The notes beneath the pieces are model-generated. The model ran no database searches, was not told the DNA's origin, and was given only the letters and a program-made list of their open reading frames with translations. A stretch of DNA of 64,000 nt from Phytohabitans kaempferiae. Lineage in GTDB: Bacteria > Actinomycetota > Actinomycetes > Mycobacteriales > Micromonosporaceae. Of this stretch, positions 16,552-23,992 are shown one piece after another (the stretch's first letter is position 1; each line of letters begins with the position of its first letter). The stretch lies in NCBI RefSeq assembly GCF_042433955.1, contig NZ_JBHLUH010000060.1:62001-126000 (forward strand). Reading direction: 5' to 3'. The translations under genes and the position numbers were made by a program.

Positions 16552-17879
16552 CGGGCGTCTCCTGCGTGCAGGACGCCGCCGGTCCAGGAGGGGAAGCCGG
16601 CCGCGAGAACCGAGGCGACGTCGGCGCCGGCTGGGTCGATCTGCAGGCCCTTGTCGAGGGCGCGGCGCGCGGCGGCGGCCATGGCGGCGGGGTCGGGGCC
16701 AGCGTCCAGGAGGGTCTGCACGAAGGAGACGTGTCCGCCGTGGAGCAGCACGGGGATGCCGCCCTTCGCGCGGACCTCGGGGATGAGCTCAGCGTCGGTG
16801 ATCTCGACGATCGGGGCCTCGGGGGCGAAGAACAACGCTGCCAGGGGGTTGGCGACGATCTGTGGGAACTCACGCGTTCCTGCCTGCGCTTGTGCCGAAA
16901 GGAACTCGCGCGCGTCGGCCTGCGAGCCTGCAGCGGTTAGCTCGGCCTGCATCCGTGTTGGAGCAAGTTCGGCGGGCGTCGTGGCGACCGCACGCATCGC
17001 GTAGAAGAGATGCGCCAGATCCGGGAACTCGGGCGCGCTCAACAACGCCCGGCATGCCGCCGTCTCGATCTCGAAAGCCTCATCCAGCGGCGCCGCCGCG
17101 CTACGTGCCGCCACGTCCAGAACGGCGGCGAGCGCACGCACCGGCGACCCTTGCGAGCGGCGCCTCACTTCCTCGGCCAGGCCCGTCGGCTGCGCGGTCC
17201 CCCCGGGAATCTCATAGCCGGGCCGCTCCCACCGCTGCACGAAATGCCCGGCCGGCTGCGCCAGCACCCAGGATCGCGCCGCGGCGATGACGTCGTCGGC
17301 CAACTCGTCCACCAAGCCGGCGGCCAGCGCCTGCGCCGGGTGATAGGCGGTGCCCGGCCCGACGATCTGCAGTACTGTCGCGGCGATCCCGAACATCCGC
17401 GTCGCCCGGACCGTCCCGCCACTTCCGGGAATGATGCCCATCCCGGTCTCGGCCAGCGCCCACACGACCGACGGGTCGTGTGGGCCGACCCGGTAATGGC
17501 AGGCCAGCGCCAGCTCAAATCCGCCGCCGAGCGCGGAGCCGTTGAGCGCAGCGGCGACCGGCCGGCCCAAAGTCTCCAGCCGGCGTGCCTGGTCGCGCAG
17601 CGGCGTCAGCAGCTGGTAGGTGCCGGCCGCCTCGTCCGGGGGGATCTCGCTCGGCACGAAGTCGGGGCCGGCGATGAAGGAGCGTTTGGCCGAGGTGAGC
17701 ACCACGCCGCGTAGCCGGCCGCGCTGCCGGGTGAGGTCGTCGAGGCAGGCGCCGAGCCCGTCGTAGTGGCGCTGGTTGAGCATGTTCGCGGTGCGGCCGG
17801 GGTCGTCGAGGGTCACGGTGACGATCCCGTCGGTGTCCCAGGACCAGCGCACCGAACCAGATTGTTGGACATCCGTCAT
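16548..17879 (-). CDS. Large enoyl-CoA hydratase/isomerase family protein
   Basis: About 443 residues. The first 270 form a crotonase domain like that of FadB/FadJ alpha subunits. Both hydratase glutamates are present, in GGGFELALACH and in LAETGMGIIPGSGG, and the oxyanion-hole glycines are intact. The remaining 170 residues are helical, with no 3-hydroxyacyl-CoA dehydrogenase Rossmann motif, so this is not a full FadJ. The start at 17879 (MTDVQQSG) sits inside the left arm of a long inverted repeat. A -35 TTGGAC and -10 TACGTT on this strand would put the transcript start almost at that ATG, suggesting a leaderless mRNA. Confidence 0.85.
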   Translation of the reverse strand: MTDVQQSGSVRWSWDTDGIVTVTLDDPGRTANMLNQRHYDGLGACLDDLTRQRGRLRGVVLTSAKRSFIAGPDFVPSEIPPDEAAGTYQLLTPLRDQARRLETLGRPVAAALNGSALGGGFELALACHYRVGPHDPSVVWALAETGMGIIPGSGGTVRATRMFGIAATVLQIVGPGTAYHPAQALAAGLVDELADDVIAAARSWVLAQPAGHFVQRWERPGYEIPGGTAQPTGLAEEVRRRSQGSPVRALAAVLDVAARSAAAPLDEAFEIETAACRALLSAPEFPDLAHLFYAMRAVATTPAELAPTRMQAELTAAGSQADAREFLSAQAQAGTREFPQIVANPLAALFFAPEAPIVEITDAELIPEVRAKGGIPVLLHGGHVSFVQTLLDAGPDPAAMAAAARRALDKGLQIDPAGADVASVLAAGFPSWTGGVLHAGDAR

Positions 17880-17916
17880 ACCGTCAACGTAGGCGATCGT
17901 ATGACGGATGTCCAAC
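17864..17916. promoter_or_regulatory. 18-bp inverted repeat forming a shared operator/promoter between crotonase and arsR genes
   Basis: GTTGGACATCCGTCATAC at 17864-17881 and its exact reverse complement at 17899-17916, with a 17-base spacer. The right arm provides TTGGAC, a -35 for the minus strand, with TACGTT as -10 18 bases on. The left arm also contains TTGGAC for the plus strand. Each arm holds the half-symmetric core GGA-N2-TCC, so two regulator dimers could bind 35 bp apart on one DNA face region. Confidence 0.65.
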
Positions 17917-17930
17917 TGTAAGGTGGGGGC

Positions 17931-18302
17931 ATGGCCCGGGACGACGAGGCGATGCCCGACATCGCCGACGTGACGATGGTCGACGTGCTACGGGCGGTCG
18001 CCGACCCAATCCGCCTGCGCATCGTGCAGACACTTGCCGACGGCCTGCCACACGGCAAATGCGGCACACACTGGGACTTCGGCGTACACAAATCAACCAT
18101 GACGCACCACTTCCGCACACTGCGGCAGGCGGGCCTGACCCGCACCGTCGTGGCCGGCCGCACACACACTGTCGAACTGCGCCGCGACGAGCTCGACGCC
18201 CGCTTCCCTGGCCTGATCGACGCCCTGACCACCACCAACGGTGTTCCGTCACCCGGGACGGCACGAGGCTCGGCGGATCGGTCAGGCCGGCGAGGAGAGT
18301 GA
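17931..18302 (+). CDS. ArsR-family helix-turn-helix repressor
   Basis: A 123-residue winged-helix regulator. RAVADPIRLRIVQTLADG is the ArsR opening helix pair, and KSTMTHHFRTLRQAGLTRT is the recognition helix followed by the wing VVAGRTHTVELRRDELDARF. There is no CxC metal site; a single Cys in GKCGTHWDF stands before the recognition helix. It probably represses itself and the divergent crotonase-LLM pair through the inverted repeat 15 bases upstream of its ATG. The last 25 residues are low in complexity and look like a frame extension. A paralogue lies at 21767-22084. Confidence 0.88.
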   Translation: MARDDEAMPDIADVTMVDVLRAVADPIRLRIVQTLADGLPHGKCGTHWDFGVHKSTMTHHFRTLRQAGLTRTVVAGRTHTVELRRDELDARFPGLIDALTTTNGVPSPGTARGSADRSGRRGE

Positions 18303-18494
18303 AGGCCAGGGCGGTGGCAGGGTTCCCGAAGACGTAGCGCCGGGACCTCCTTTGCTGTCGTCGGCGCCGACGGAGGTGTCCGAACGGATACCGGTGGGCT
18401 CCCAGGTGGCGCGTGCCCCGGGCGAGCAAGTCAAGGAAACCCGAACACGAGACTCAGGGATTCCATTTCACGATCGGTTCTCACTGCGGCGCGG

Positions 18495-18890
18495 TCATCT
18501 CGCCGCCGGAACCTCGAAGCCGATCCGCGCCAGCGTTCCCCAGCGGCCCTCCTGCCGGGTCAGTACATAGATGGACTCGAAGGTGGCCAGCCGGGCGCCC
18601 TGGGCGTCCAGGCGGGCGAACCGGGTCCGGACGTGCACCTGGTCGGCGACCTCCTGCACCACCTCGACCGAGTCCCAGATGCTGCGCCGCCAGCCGGTGG
18701 CGAGCAGCAGCGCCAGCTCGCCCTCCGAGCGCTTGACGTAGTCGTCGCGGTCGGGCCAGACCGTGACGGTGCCATCGTGGACGCGTACGTGCGGGTAGTG
18801 CAGGGTGTCCGCCCACGCGGCAACGTCATGGCTGTTGAGGGCGTGGAGGAAGTCGTCGAGCGCCGCCAGCGCCGCGTGACCGCCGGTCAT
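18495..18890 (-). CDS. NTF2-like (SnoaL-type) small protein
   Basis: 131 residues with the alpha+beta cone fold pattern: an opening helix LDDFLHALNSHDVAAWADTL, then strands with HDGTVTVWPDRDDYVKR, QVHVRTRFARLD and WGTLARIGFEVP. It has no catalytic signature that fixes a reaction; relatives include ketosteroid isomerase-like, SnoaL-like and uncharacterised binding proteins. Its ATG overlaps the stop of the serine hydrolase gene upstream (ATGA), so the two are one operon. Bases 18303-18494 upstream of its stop hold no gene I can support. Confidence 0.75.
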   Translation of the reverse strand: MTGGHAALAALDDFLHALNSHDVAAWADTLHYPHVRVHDGTVTVWPDRDDYVKRSEGELALLLATGWRRSIWDSVEVVQEVADQVHVRTRFARLDAQGARLATFESIYVLTRQEGRWGTLARIGFEVPAAR

Positions 18891-20083
18891 CCGACGATCG
18901 CCTGATGCACGAACTGCCGCAGCCGCGAATGCAGCGGCAGCGCGCTGGAGGGCATGAGCTGGGTGAGGAAGACGGCGGTCAGCTCCTCGGCCGGGTCGAC
19001 CCAGAAGATGGTGCTCGCCGCGCTGTGCCAGCCGTACTCGCCGTCGCTGGAGGGGACCTTGGTCGCCGCGCTGTCGAGCACGACCGCGAAGCCGAGCCCG
19101 AAGCCGACGCCGGCCCACGGCATCTCGGCGAAGACCGGCCGCCCCACCGCGGCGAGGTCGGCGCCGCCGGGCAGGTGGTTGCGGGTCATGTACGCGACGG
19201 TGCGCGGGCCGAGGACCCGCGTGCCGTCGACTTCGCCGCCGCCCAGCAGCAGCCGGCCGAAGCGCAGGTAGTCGCCGAGTGTGGAGACCAGGCCGGCGCT
19301 GCCGGAGAGGCAGGCCGGCTCGACCGTGCCGAGGGTGCCGAGCGCGTCGTTGCGGGCGATCCCGCCATCGGGCCCCACTGTGTAGAAGGCGGCGAGCCGG
19401 TCGCGCTGGCCGGGGTCGACGACGAAGCCGGTGTCGCGCATGCCCAGCGGCCCGAAGACCCGGTCGGCGAAGAACTTGTCCAGCGGCTGCCCCGAGGCGA
19501 CCTCGACGACCCGCCCGAGCACATCGCTGGAGACGCCGTAGTTCCAGGCCGTACCGGGCTGGAAGAGCAGTGGGAAGCCGGCCCACGCCGCGCAGCACTC
19601 GGCGAGGCTCAGCCCCGGCGGGGTGCTCCACTCGTACCCGGCGGCGGTGTAGATCTCGTCGACCGGGTGCGCGCGGTGGAAGCCGTACGTGAGCCCGGAG
19701 GTGTGCGAAAGCAGGTGCCACAGCCGGATCGGCTCGGTGAGCGGGTCGGTGACCGGCCGGGACGGGGGGCCCTGGCGGTACACGCGGGCGTCGGCGAACT
19801 CGGGGATGTACCGTGCCACCGGGTCCTGGAGCGACAGCACGCCCTCCTCCACGAGCACGAGCGCGGCGACCGAGGTGACCGGCTTGGTCATCGACCACAG
19901 CCGGTAGATCGTGTCCGGCTCGACCGGCAGCCCGGCCTCCCGGTCGCGGTGGCCGCCGAAGGACTCGTACGCCAGCTCGCCGCGGTGGCTGACCGCGAAC
20001 GACCAGCCGGGCAGGCGGCCGGCGTCCACAAGGGAGGCAAGGTACCGGTCGAGGCGGGCGAGCCGCTCACCGTCAACTGTCAT
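18887..20083 (-). CDS. Serine hydrolase, beta-lactamase class C / esterase family
   Basis: About 398 residues, a penicillin-recognising fold. The nucleophile motif SxxK is LWSMTKPVTSVAALVLVEEG near residue 65. The Tyr motif is WNYGVSSDVLGRVVEVASG, and the third motif is the HxA-type YGWHSAAST found in carboxylesterase-like members rather than a KTG. There is no signal peptide, so an intracellular esterase/lactonase is more likely than a secreted lactamase. The ATG at 20083 has GGAAGG nine bases upstream; an in-frame ATG at 20128 is less likely. It is divergent from the nitroreductase gene. Confidence 0.88.
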   Translation of the reverse strand: MTVDGERLARLDRYLASLVDAGRLPGWSFAVSHRGELAYESFGGHRDREAGLPVEPDTIYRLWSMTKPVTSVAALVLVEEGVLSLQDPVARYIPEFADARVYRQGPPSRPVTDPLTEPIRLWHLLSHTSGLTYGFHRAHPVDEIYTAAGYEWSTPPGLSLAECCAAWAGFPLLFQPGTAWNYGVSSDVLGRVVEVASGQPLDKFFADRVFGPLGMRDTGFVVDPGQRDRLAAFYTVGPDGGIARNDALGTLGTVEPACLSGSAGLVSTLGDYLRFGRLLLGGGEVDGTRVLGPRTVAYMTRNHLPGGADLAAVGRPVFAEMPWAGVGFGLGFAVVLDSAATKVPSSDGEYGWHSAASTIFWVDPAEELTAVFLTQLMPSSALPLHSRLRQFVHQAIVG

Positions 20084-20101
20084 CGCGACATCCTTCCGGG
20101 A

Positions 20102-20118
20102 AATCTTGTTCGAAGATT
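20102..20118. promoter_or_regulatory. Palindrome between serine hydrolase and nitroreductase genes
   Basis: AATCTT-GTTCG-AAGATT, a perfect 6-bp dyad with an inner TTCGAA. It lies in the 60-base divergent promoter region, 19 bases before the hydrolase start and 26 before the nitroreductase start. It is a reasonable operator for a dimeric repressor; the nearest regulator gene is the ArsR gene at 21767-22084. Confidence 0.45.
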
Positions 20119-20143
20119 GGCGAATCACCTAACATTTGGGCCC

Positions 20144-20791
20144 ATGCCCGCTTCGTTGTCGCTGTCCGCCGAGGACCTGCTCTCCACCACCCGCGCGGTA
20201 CGGCTGCGCCTCGACCTGACCCGCCCGGTCGAGCCGGAGGTGGTCGAGCGCTGCGTCCAGCTCGCCTGCCAGGCGCCCACCGGCCGCAACCGCCAGCGCT
20301 GGGACTTCGTGGTCGTCACCGACCCCGGCCGGCGCCGCGCCCTCGCCGACCTCTACCGCCTCGGCCTGACCGCGCCGACCCAGCCGGTGCCGTACGACGG
20401 GGTGGACCGCTCGACTGCCGAGCAGTGGTCCCGGGTCTCCCGCAGCGCCCAGCACCTCTTCGAGCACCTGCACGAGGTGCCCGCGCTGGTGGTGCCGACC
20501 GTCCGCGTGGTGCGCGTGCGCGAGCCCTCCATCGTCCACCAGGCCAACACGTGGGGCTCGATCCTGCCGGCGGTGTGGAGCTTCATGCTGGCCGCCCGCG
20601 CGCACGGGCTCGGCACCGCGTGGACCACGCCGCACCTGCACTACGAGCGGGAGGCGGCCGAGGTGCTCGGCATCCCGTACGAGTCGGTGATGCAGGTGGC
20701 GCTCAGCCCGCTGGCGTACACGATCGGCACCGACTTCCGGCCCGGGCCGCGCGTGGCCGTGCGCGAGGTGCTCCACTGGGATCATTGGTAG
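20144..20791 (+). CDS. Nitroreductase-family FMN oxidoreductase
   Basis: A 215-residue nitroreductase-fold protein. RAVRLRLDLTRPVEPEVVERC and CQAPTGRNRQRWDFVVV carry the FMN-phosphate arginines and the ASPSGGN-like motif. The second FMN contact region is AARAHGLGTAWTTPHLHYER near residue 150, then LGIPYESVMQVALSPLAY. It would use NAD(P)H and FMN to reduce nitro, quinone or enone groups. It runs divergently from the serine hydrolase. Its last 10 bases overlap, tail to tail, the convergent F420-type oxidoreductase gene. Confidence 0.88.
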   Translation: MPASLSLSAEDLLSTTRAVRLRLDLTRPVEPEVVERCVQLACQAPTGRNRQRWDFVVVTDPGRRRALADLYRLGLTAPTQPVPYDGVDRSTAEQWSRVSRSAQHLFEHLHEVPALVVPTVRVVRVREPSIVHQANTWGSILPAVWSFMLAARAHGLGTAWTTPHLHYEREAAEVLGIPYESVMQVALSPLAYTIGTDFRPGPRVAVREVLHWDHW

Positions 20792-21756
20792 GCCACCACG
20801 GCGGGTGAGAGCGCGCGCACCATCTCCCGCACCGCCTCGGGGCCGGCGCCGAAGTCGGGCGCCGGCACCAGCGCGAGCGCGGGCACGTCGACGCCGGCCG
20901 CGACGTAGCGGGCCACGTGCTCCGCGCACCGCTCGGGCGAGCCGTGCACGAGCAGCGCGTCCACGACGTCGTCCGGGATCGCTGCCCCCGCGCCGGCCCA
21001 GTCGCCGGCCGCCCACGCCGCTCGTACGCCAGCGAGCCGGTCGCCTCGGCCGAGCCAGTCGTGGAACGCGCTGTACGTGCGAGCGGTCAGGATCGGCGCG
21101 AGCAGCCGGCGGCCGGTCGCGCGGGCGTACGCCACGTCGCGGGTCGGGCAGACGAAGAGCCGGGCCATCAGCTCTCCCCCGCCCAGCGCGGCCACCACGG
21201 CGGGCACGTCCTCGACCGCGAGGAAGTTGGTCGCCGCGCCGTCCGCCTCCCGGCCGGCCAGCCCCAGCATCCCGGGGCGCAGCGCGCCGACGATCAGCCG
21301 GGGCGGCGGATGGGGTACGGCGAGCTGAAACCCCTCGATCTGGAAGCTGCCGAAGTCGCCGGTCAGGTACTTGCCTGCGAACGCGGCGCGCAGGAACCGG
21401 AGCGCGTCGCGGACCCGCTGGTACGGCCGGTCGAACGGGATCCCGTTGGTGGCGGTCACGAAGCGCGGCCCGGACGAGCCGATGCCGAGCGTGAACCCGG
21501 CCCGCGTCGCGCCGGCGAGCGTCGCCGCGGTCATCGCCAGCAGCGCCGGACCCCGGGTCTGCACCGGCACCACGGCGGTGCCCAGGTGGAGCGAGGGCGC
21601 CCAGGCGGCGGCGAGCGCGAGCGGGACGAACCCGTCGGCGCCGGCCGCCTCGCCGGTCCAGGCGTCGGTGTAGCCGAGGTCGGGCAGCTCCTCGACGATG
21701 CGGCGGTGCGCGTACGGCGGGACGCCGGGCAGTGGGAGGGTCACGCCGTATCGCAC
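20782..21756 (-). CDS. LLM-class F420-dependent-type oxidoreductase
   Basis: A 324-residue luciferase-fold enzyme of the F420-dependent family. It has a YTDAWTGEAAGADGF segment near residue 29, LHLGTAVVPVQTRGPALLAM, FTLGIGSSGPRFV and RLIVGALRPGMLGLAGREADG, the barrel strands that hold the deazaflavin. The family reduces or oxidises small alcohols and enones with F420, which fits an actinobacterium; FMN use cannot be excluded from sequence. Its start is 14 bases from the start-side end of the second ArsR gene on the same strand, so the two are probably co-transcribed. Confidence 0.87.
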   Translation of the reverse strand: MRYGVTLPLPGVPPYAHRRIVEELPDLGYTDAWTGEAAGADGFVPLALAAAWAPSLHLGTAVVPVQTRGPALLAMTAATLAGATRAGFTLGIGSSGPRFVTATNGIPFDRPYQRVRDALRFLRAAFAGKYLTGDFGSFQIEGFQLAVPHPPPRLIVGALRPGMLGLAGREADGAATNFLAVEDVPAVVAALGGGELMARLFVCPTRDVAYARATGRRLLAPILTARTYSAFHDWLGRGDRLAGVRAAWAAGDWAGAGAAIPDDVVDALLVHGSPERCAEHVARYVAAGVDVPALALVPAPDFGAGPEAVREMVRALSPAVVAYQ

Positions 21757-21766
21757 GGCGCCCCCG

Positions 21767-22084
21767 TCAGGCCGGGACCGGCACCTCGATCAGCGGGAGC
21801 ACCGTGTCGAGCAGTCCGGGGAAGCGTCGGTCGACATCGTCGCGGCGCAGCGTCAGGTAGTGCCGCGTGCCGGCGATGCGCGTGCGGGTCAGCCCCGCCT
21901 CGCGCAGGACCCGGAAGTGGTGCGACATGCTCGACTTGCTCACCGGCATCTCGAGCTCGTTGCAGCACAGCTCGCCGTCGTCGGAGAGGCGCCGCACCAC
22001 GCTGAGGCGGATCGGGTCGCTGAGAGCGTTGAAGACCGCGCTGAGGCAGACATCGTCGAGCGGGGGGTGCTGAAGCTCGCGCAT
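21767..22084 (-). CDS. ArsR-family helix-turn-helix repressor
   Basis: A 105-residue ArsR protein. FNALSDPIRLSVVRRLSDDG, then the recognition helix SKSSMSHHFRVLREAGLTRT and wing RIAGTRHYLTLRRDDVDRRF. It is clearly a paralogue of the ArsR protein at 17931-18302 in the recognition helix and wing. It has a CC pair (GELCCNELEMPVS) just before the recognition helix, suggestive of a thiol or metal sensor. It heads the operon with the F420-type oxidoreductase; a good -35/-10 pair lies 41 bases upstream. Confidence 0.9.
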   Translation of the reverse strand: MRELQHPPLDDVCLSAVFNALSDPIRLSVVRRLSDDGELCCNELEMPVSKSSMSHHFRVLREAGLTRTRIAGTRHYLTLRRDDVDRRFPGLLDTVLPLIEVPVPA

Positions 22085-22124
22085 CGCGACCTCGCCGGGT
22101 AGGTGACCGGTGTGCCGCGTCGAG

Positions 22125-22152
22125 GTTATAACATTCGACGACCTTCAAACAA
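22125..22152 (-). promoter_or_regulatory. Predicted sigma-70-type promoter of the arsR-LLM operon
   Basis: On the minus strand: -35 TTGTTT, a 16-base spacer, then -10 TATAAC, with the gene's ATG 41 bases on. The -10 lies in the perfect palindrome GTTATAAC (22125-22132). The spacer carries TTTGA...TCGAA half-symmetry that could host the repressor. The AT-rich patch stands out from the GC-rich surroundings. Confidence 0.55.
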
Positions 22153-22168
22153 TCGAGCCGCACGCCGC

Positions 22169-23980
22169 TCACCGGACCCGTACCTTGTAGCGCCGGAGCC
22201 AGGCATCCAGCAGCAGCGCCCGGGGCAGCCACGGGGGCGGGCTGTACGTGCCGGTCGACCACTGGTCGCCGTCGAGCAACGGGCGCAGCGCCTCGGCGTC
22301 GAGCAGCGGCCGCGCCGGCGACGACGGGTCGGCGAGCAGATCGCCCACCGCCTCCCGGATCGCCTTCAGGTACGCCGGGCTCTGCCCGAACGGGAAGCCG
22401 CTCTTGGGTCGCCGCACCACCTTCTCCGGCAGCAGGTCGGCGGTCGCCTCGCGGAGCACGCCCTTCTCCTGGTCGCCGAGGCGCTTGAGCGACCAGGGGA
22501 CGTTCCACAGGTACTCGACCAGCCGGTGGTCGCAGAACGGCACCCGCACCTCCAGCCCCAGGCGCATGCTCATCCGGTCCTTGCGGTCCAGCAGGAACGG
22601 CAGGAAGCGGGTGATCTGGAGGTGGAAGACCTCCCGCATCCGCCGGTCGACGCCCTCCTCGCCGGGCAGGCGGGGCACCTCGGCCACCGCCTCGGCGTAC
22701 CGGTCGGCGATCGCCGCGTCCAGGTCGAGGCGGGCGCGCAGGTCGGCGGAGAGCATCGCGCCGCGGTTGGTGATCCCGGCCGACCAGGGGAAGTTGCCGC
22801 TGTCCCGGGCCGCCTCCGCCGCGAACCACGGGTAGCCGCCGAAGATGTCGTCCGCGCCCTCGCCGGACAGGGCCACGGTGGTGTGCCGCCGGACCTCGCG
22901 GAAGAGCAGGTACAGCGAGACGTCGAGGTCGCCGACGCCGGGAATGTCCCGGGCGGCGAGCGTGGTCTCCAGCTCGCCGAGCAGGCTGGGCGCGTCGAGG
23001 ATCACCTCGGTGTGGTCGGTGGCGAGGTGCTCCACGACCGCGGCCACGTACGGCGCGTCCCGGCTCACGTGCAGCGCGTCCGCCTTGAAGTCGGTCTCCG
23101 CGCCGGCGAAGTCCACCGAGTACGTGCTCAGCTTGCCGTCCAGCTGCCCGGCCGCCAGGGCGCAGAGCACGCTGGAGTCCAGGCCCCCGGAGAGGAGGGC
23201 GCCGAGGGGCACGTCCGAGACGAGCTGGCCGGCGACCGTCTCCTCCAGCAGGCCGCGGATCGTCTCGATCGTCTGCTGTGGACTGTCGGGGTGCGGCCGG
23301 CTCTCCAGCCGCCAGTACCGCCGGTGGTGCGTGCCGGACCGGTCGACCCGCACCGTCCATCCTGGACGGACCTCGCGGAGCCCGCGGAAGACGGCGTCGC
23401 CCGGGCGCTTGGCCGCCACGCTGAAGACGTCCACGAGCCCGTCCGGATCGACCTCCGGCACGAAGATGTCGTTGGCCAGCAGCGCCTTGGGCTCGGAGCC
23501 GAAGAGCAGCCCGCCGTCGTACTCGTGGTAGTAGAGCGGCTTGATGCCGAGCCGGTCCCGGGCCAGCAGCAGCGTCTCCGTGCGCCGGTCCCAGACGGCG
23601 AAGGCGAACATGCCGGTGAGCCGGGACACGGCCTCCTCGCCCCACTGGAGGTACGCGCGCAGCAGCACCTCGGTGTCGGAGCGGGTACGGAACGCGTGCC
23701 CGTACCCGGTCAGCTCGGTGCGCAGCTCCCGGAAGTTGTAGATCTCGCCGCTGAAGCTGAGCACCGCCGCCGCCCCGTCGTGCTCGGCGGCCATCGGCTG
23801 CGCCCCGCCCTCGATGTCGATGACCGCCAGGCGCCGGTGCCCCATGGCGAGCCGCGGCGAGAGCCACACCCCGTCGCCGTCCGGCCCCCGGCAGGCCATG
23901 GTCTCCGTCATGGCCCGCACGGTGGCGGCCGCGGCGGCCACGTCGCGGTGCCAGTCCAGCCATCCCGTGATGCCGCACAT
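22169..23980 (-). CDS. asnB: Asparagine synthase-type glutamine amidotransferase
   Basis: 603 residues, full length for AsnB. Cys2 after the initiator Met (MCGITGW) is the glutaminase nucleophile, with RGPDGDG and SFSGEIYNFRELR in the N-terminal domain. The synthetase domain has the PP-loop LLSGGLDSSVLCALAAG at about 247-262 and LSGEGADDIFGGYPWF. Both half-reactions look intact, so it should amidate a carboxylate with ATP and glutamine. Being last in a P450-DAHPS-MIO lyase-ligase operon, it may amidate a pathway acid rather than aspartate. It is 12 bases from the ligase gene. Confidence 0.92.
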   Translation of the reverse strand: MCGITGWLDWHRDVAAAAATVRAMTETMACRGPDGDGVWLSPRLAMGHRRLAVIDIEGGAQPMAAEHDGAAAVLSFSGEIYNFRELRTELTGYGHAFRTRSDTEVLLRAYLQWGEEAVSRLTGMFAFAVWDRRTETLLLARDRLGIKPLYYHEYDGGLLFGSEPKALLANDIFVPEVDPDGLVDVFSVAAKRPGDAVFRGLREVRPGWTVRVDRSGTHHRRYWRLESRPHPDSPQQTIETIRGLLEETVAGQLVSDVPLGALLSGGLDSSVLCALAAGQLDGKLSTYSVDFAGAETDFKADALHVSRDAPYVAAVVEHLATDHTEVILDAPSLLGELETTLAARDIPGVGDLDVSLYLLFREVRRHTTVALSGEGADDIFGGYPWFAAEAARDSGNFPWSAGITNRGAMLSADLRARLDLDAAIADRYAEAVAEVPRLPGEEGVDRRMREVFHLQITRFLPFLLDRKDRMSMRLGLEVRVPFCDHRLVEYLWNVPWSLKRLGDQEKGVLREATADLLPEKVVRRPKSGFPFGQSPAYLKAIREAVGDLLADPSSPARPLLDAEALRPLLDGDQWSTGTYSPPPWLPRALLLDAWLRRYKVRVR

Positions 23981-23992
23981 GCTCCGCTCCCC

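Noticed and set aside
18303..18494. Possible membrane-protein scrap on the minus strand (VFGNPATALAFTLLAGLTD)
   Set aside because: Only about 30 residues, no recognisable family, overlapping the arsR 3' end; not enough to call a pseudogene.
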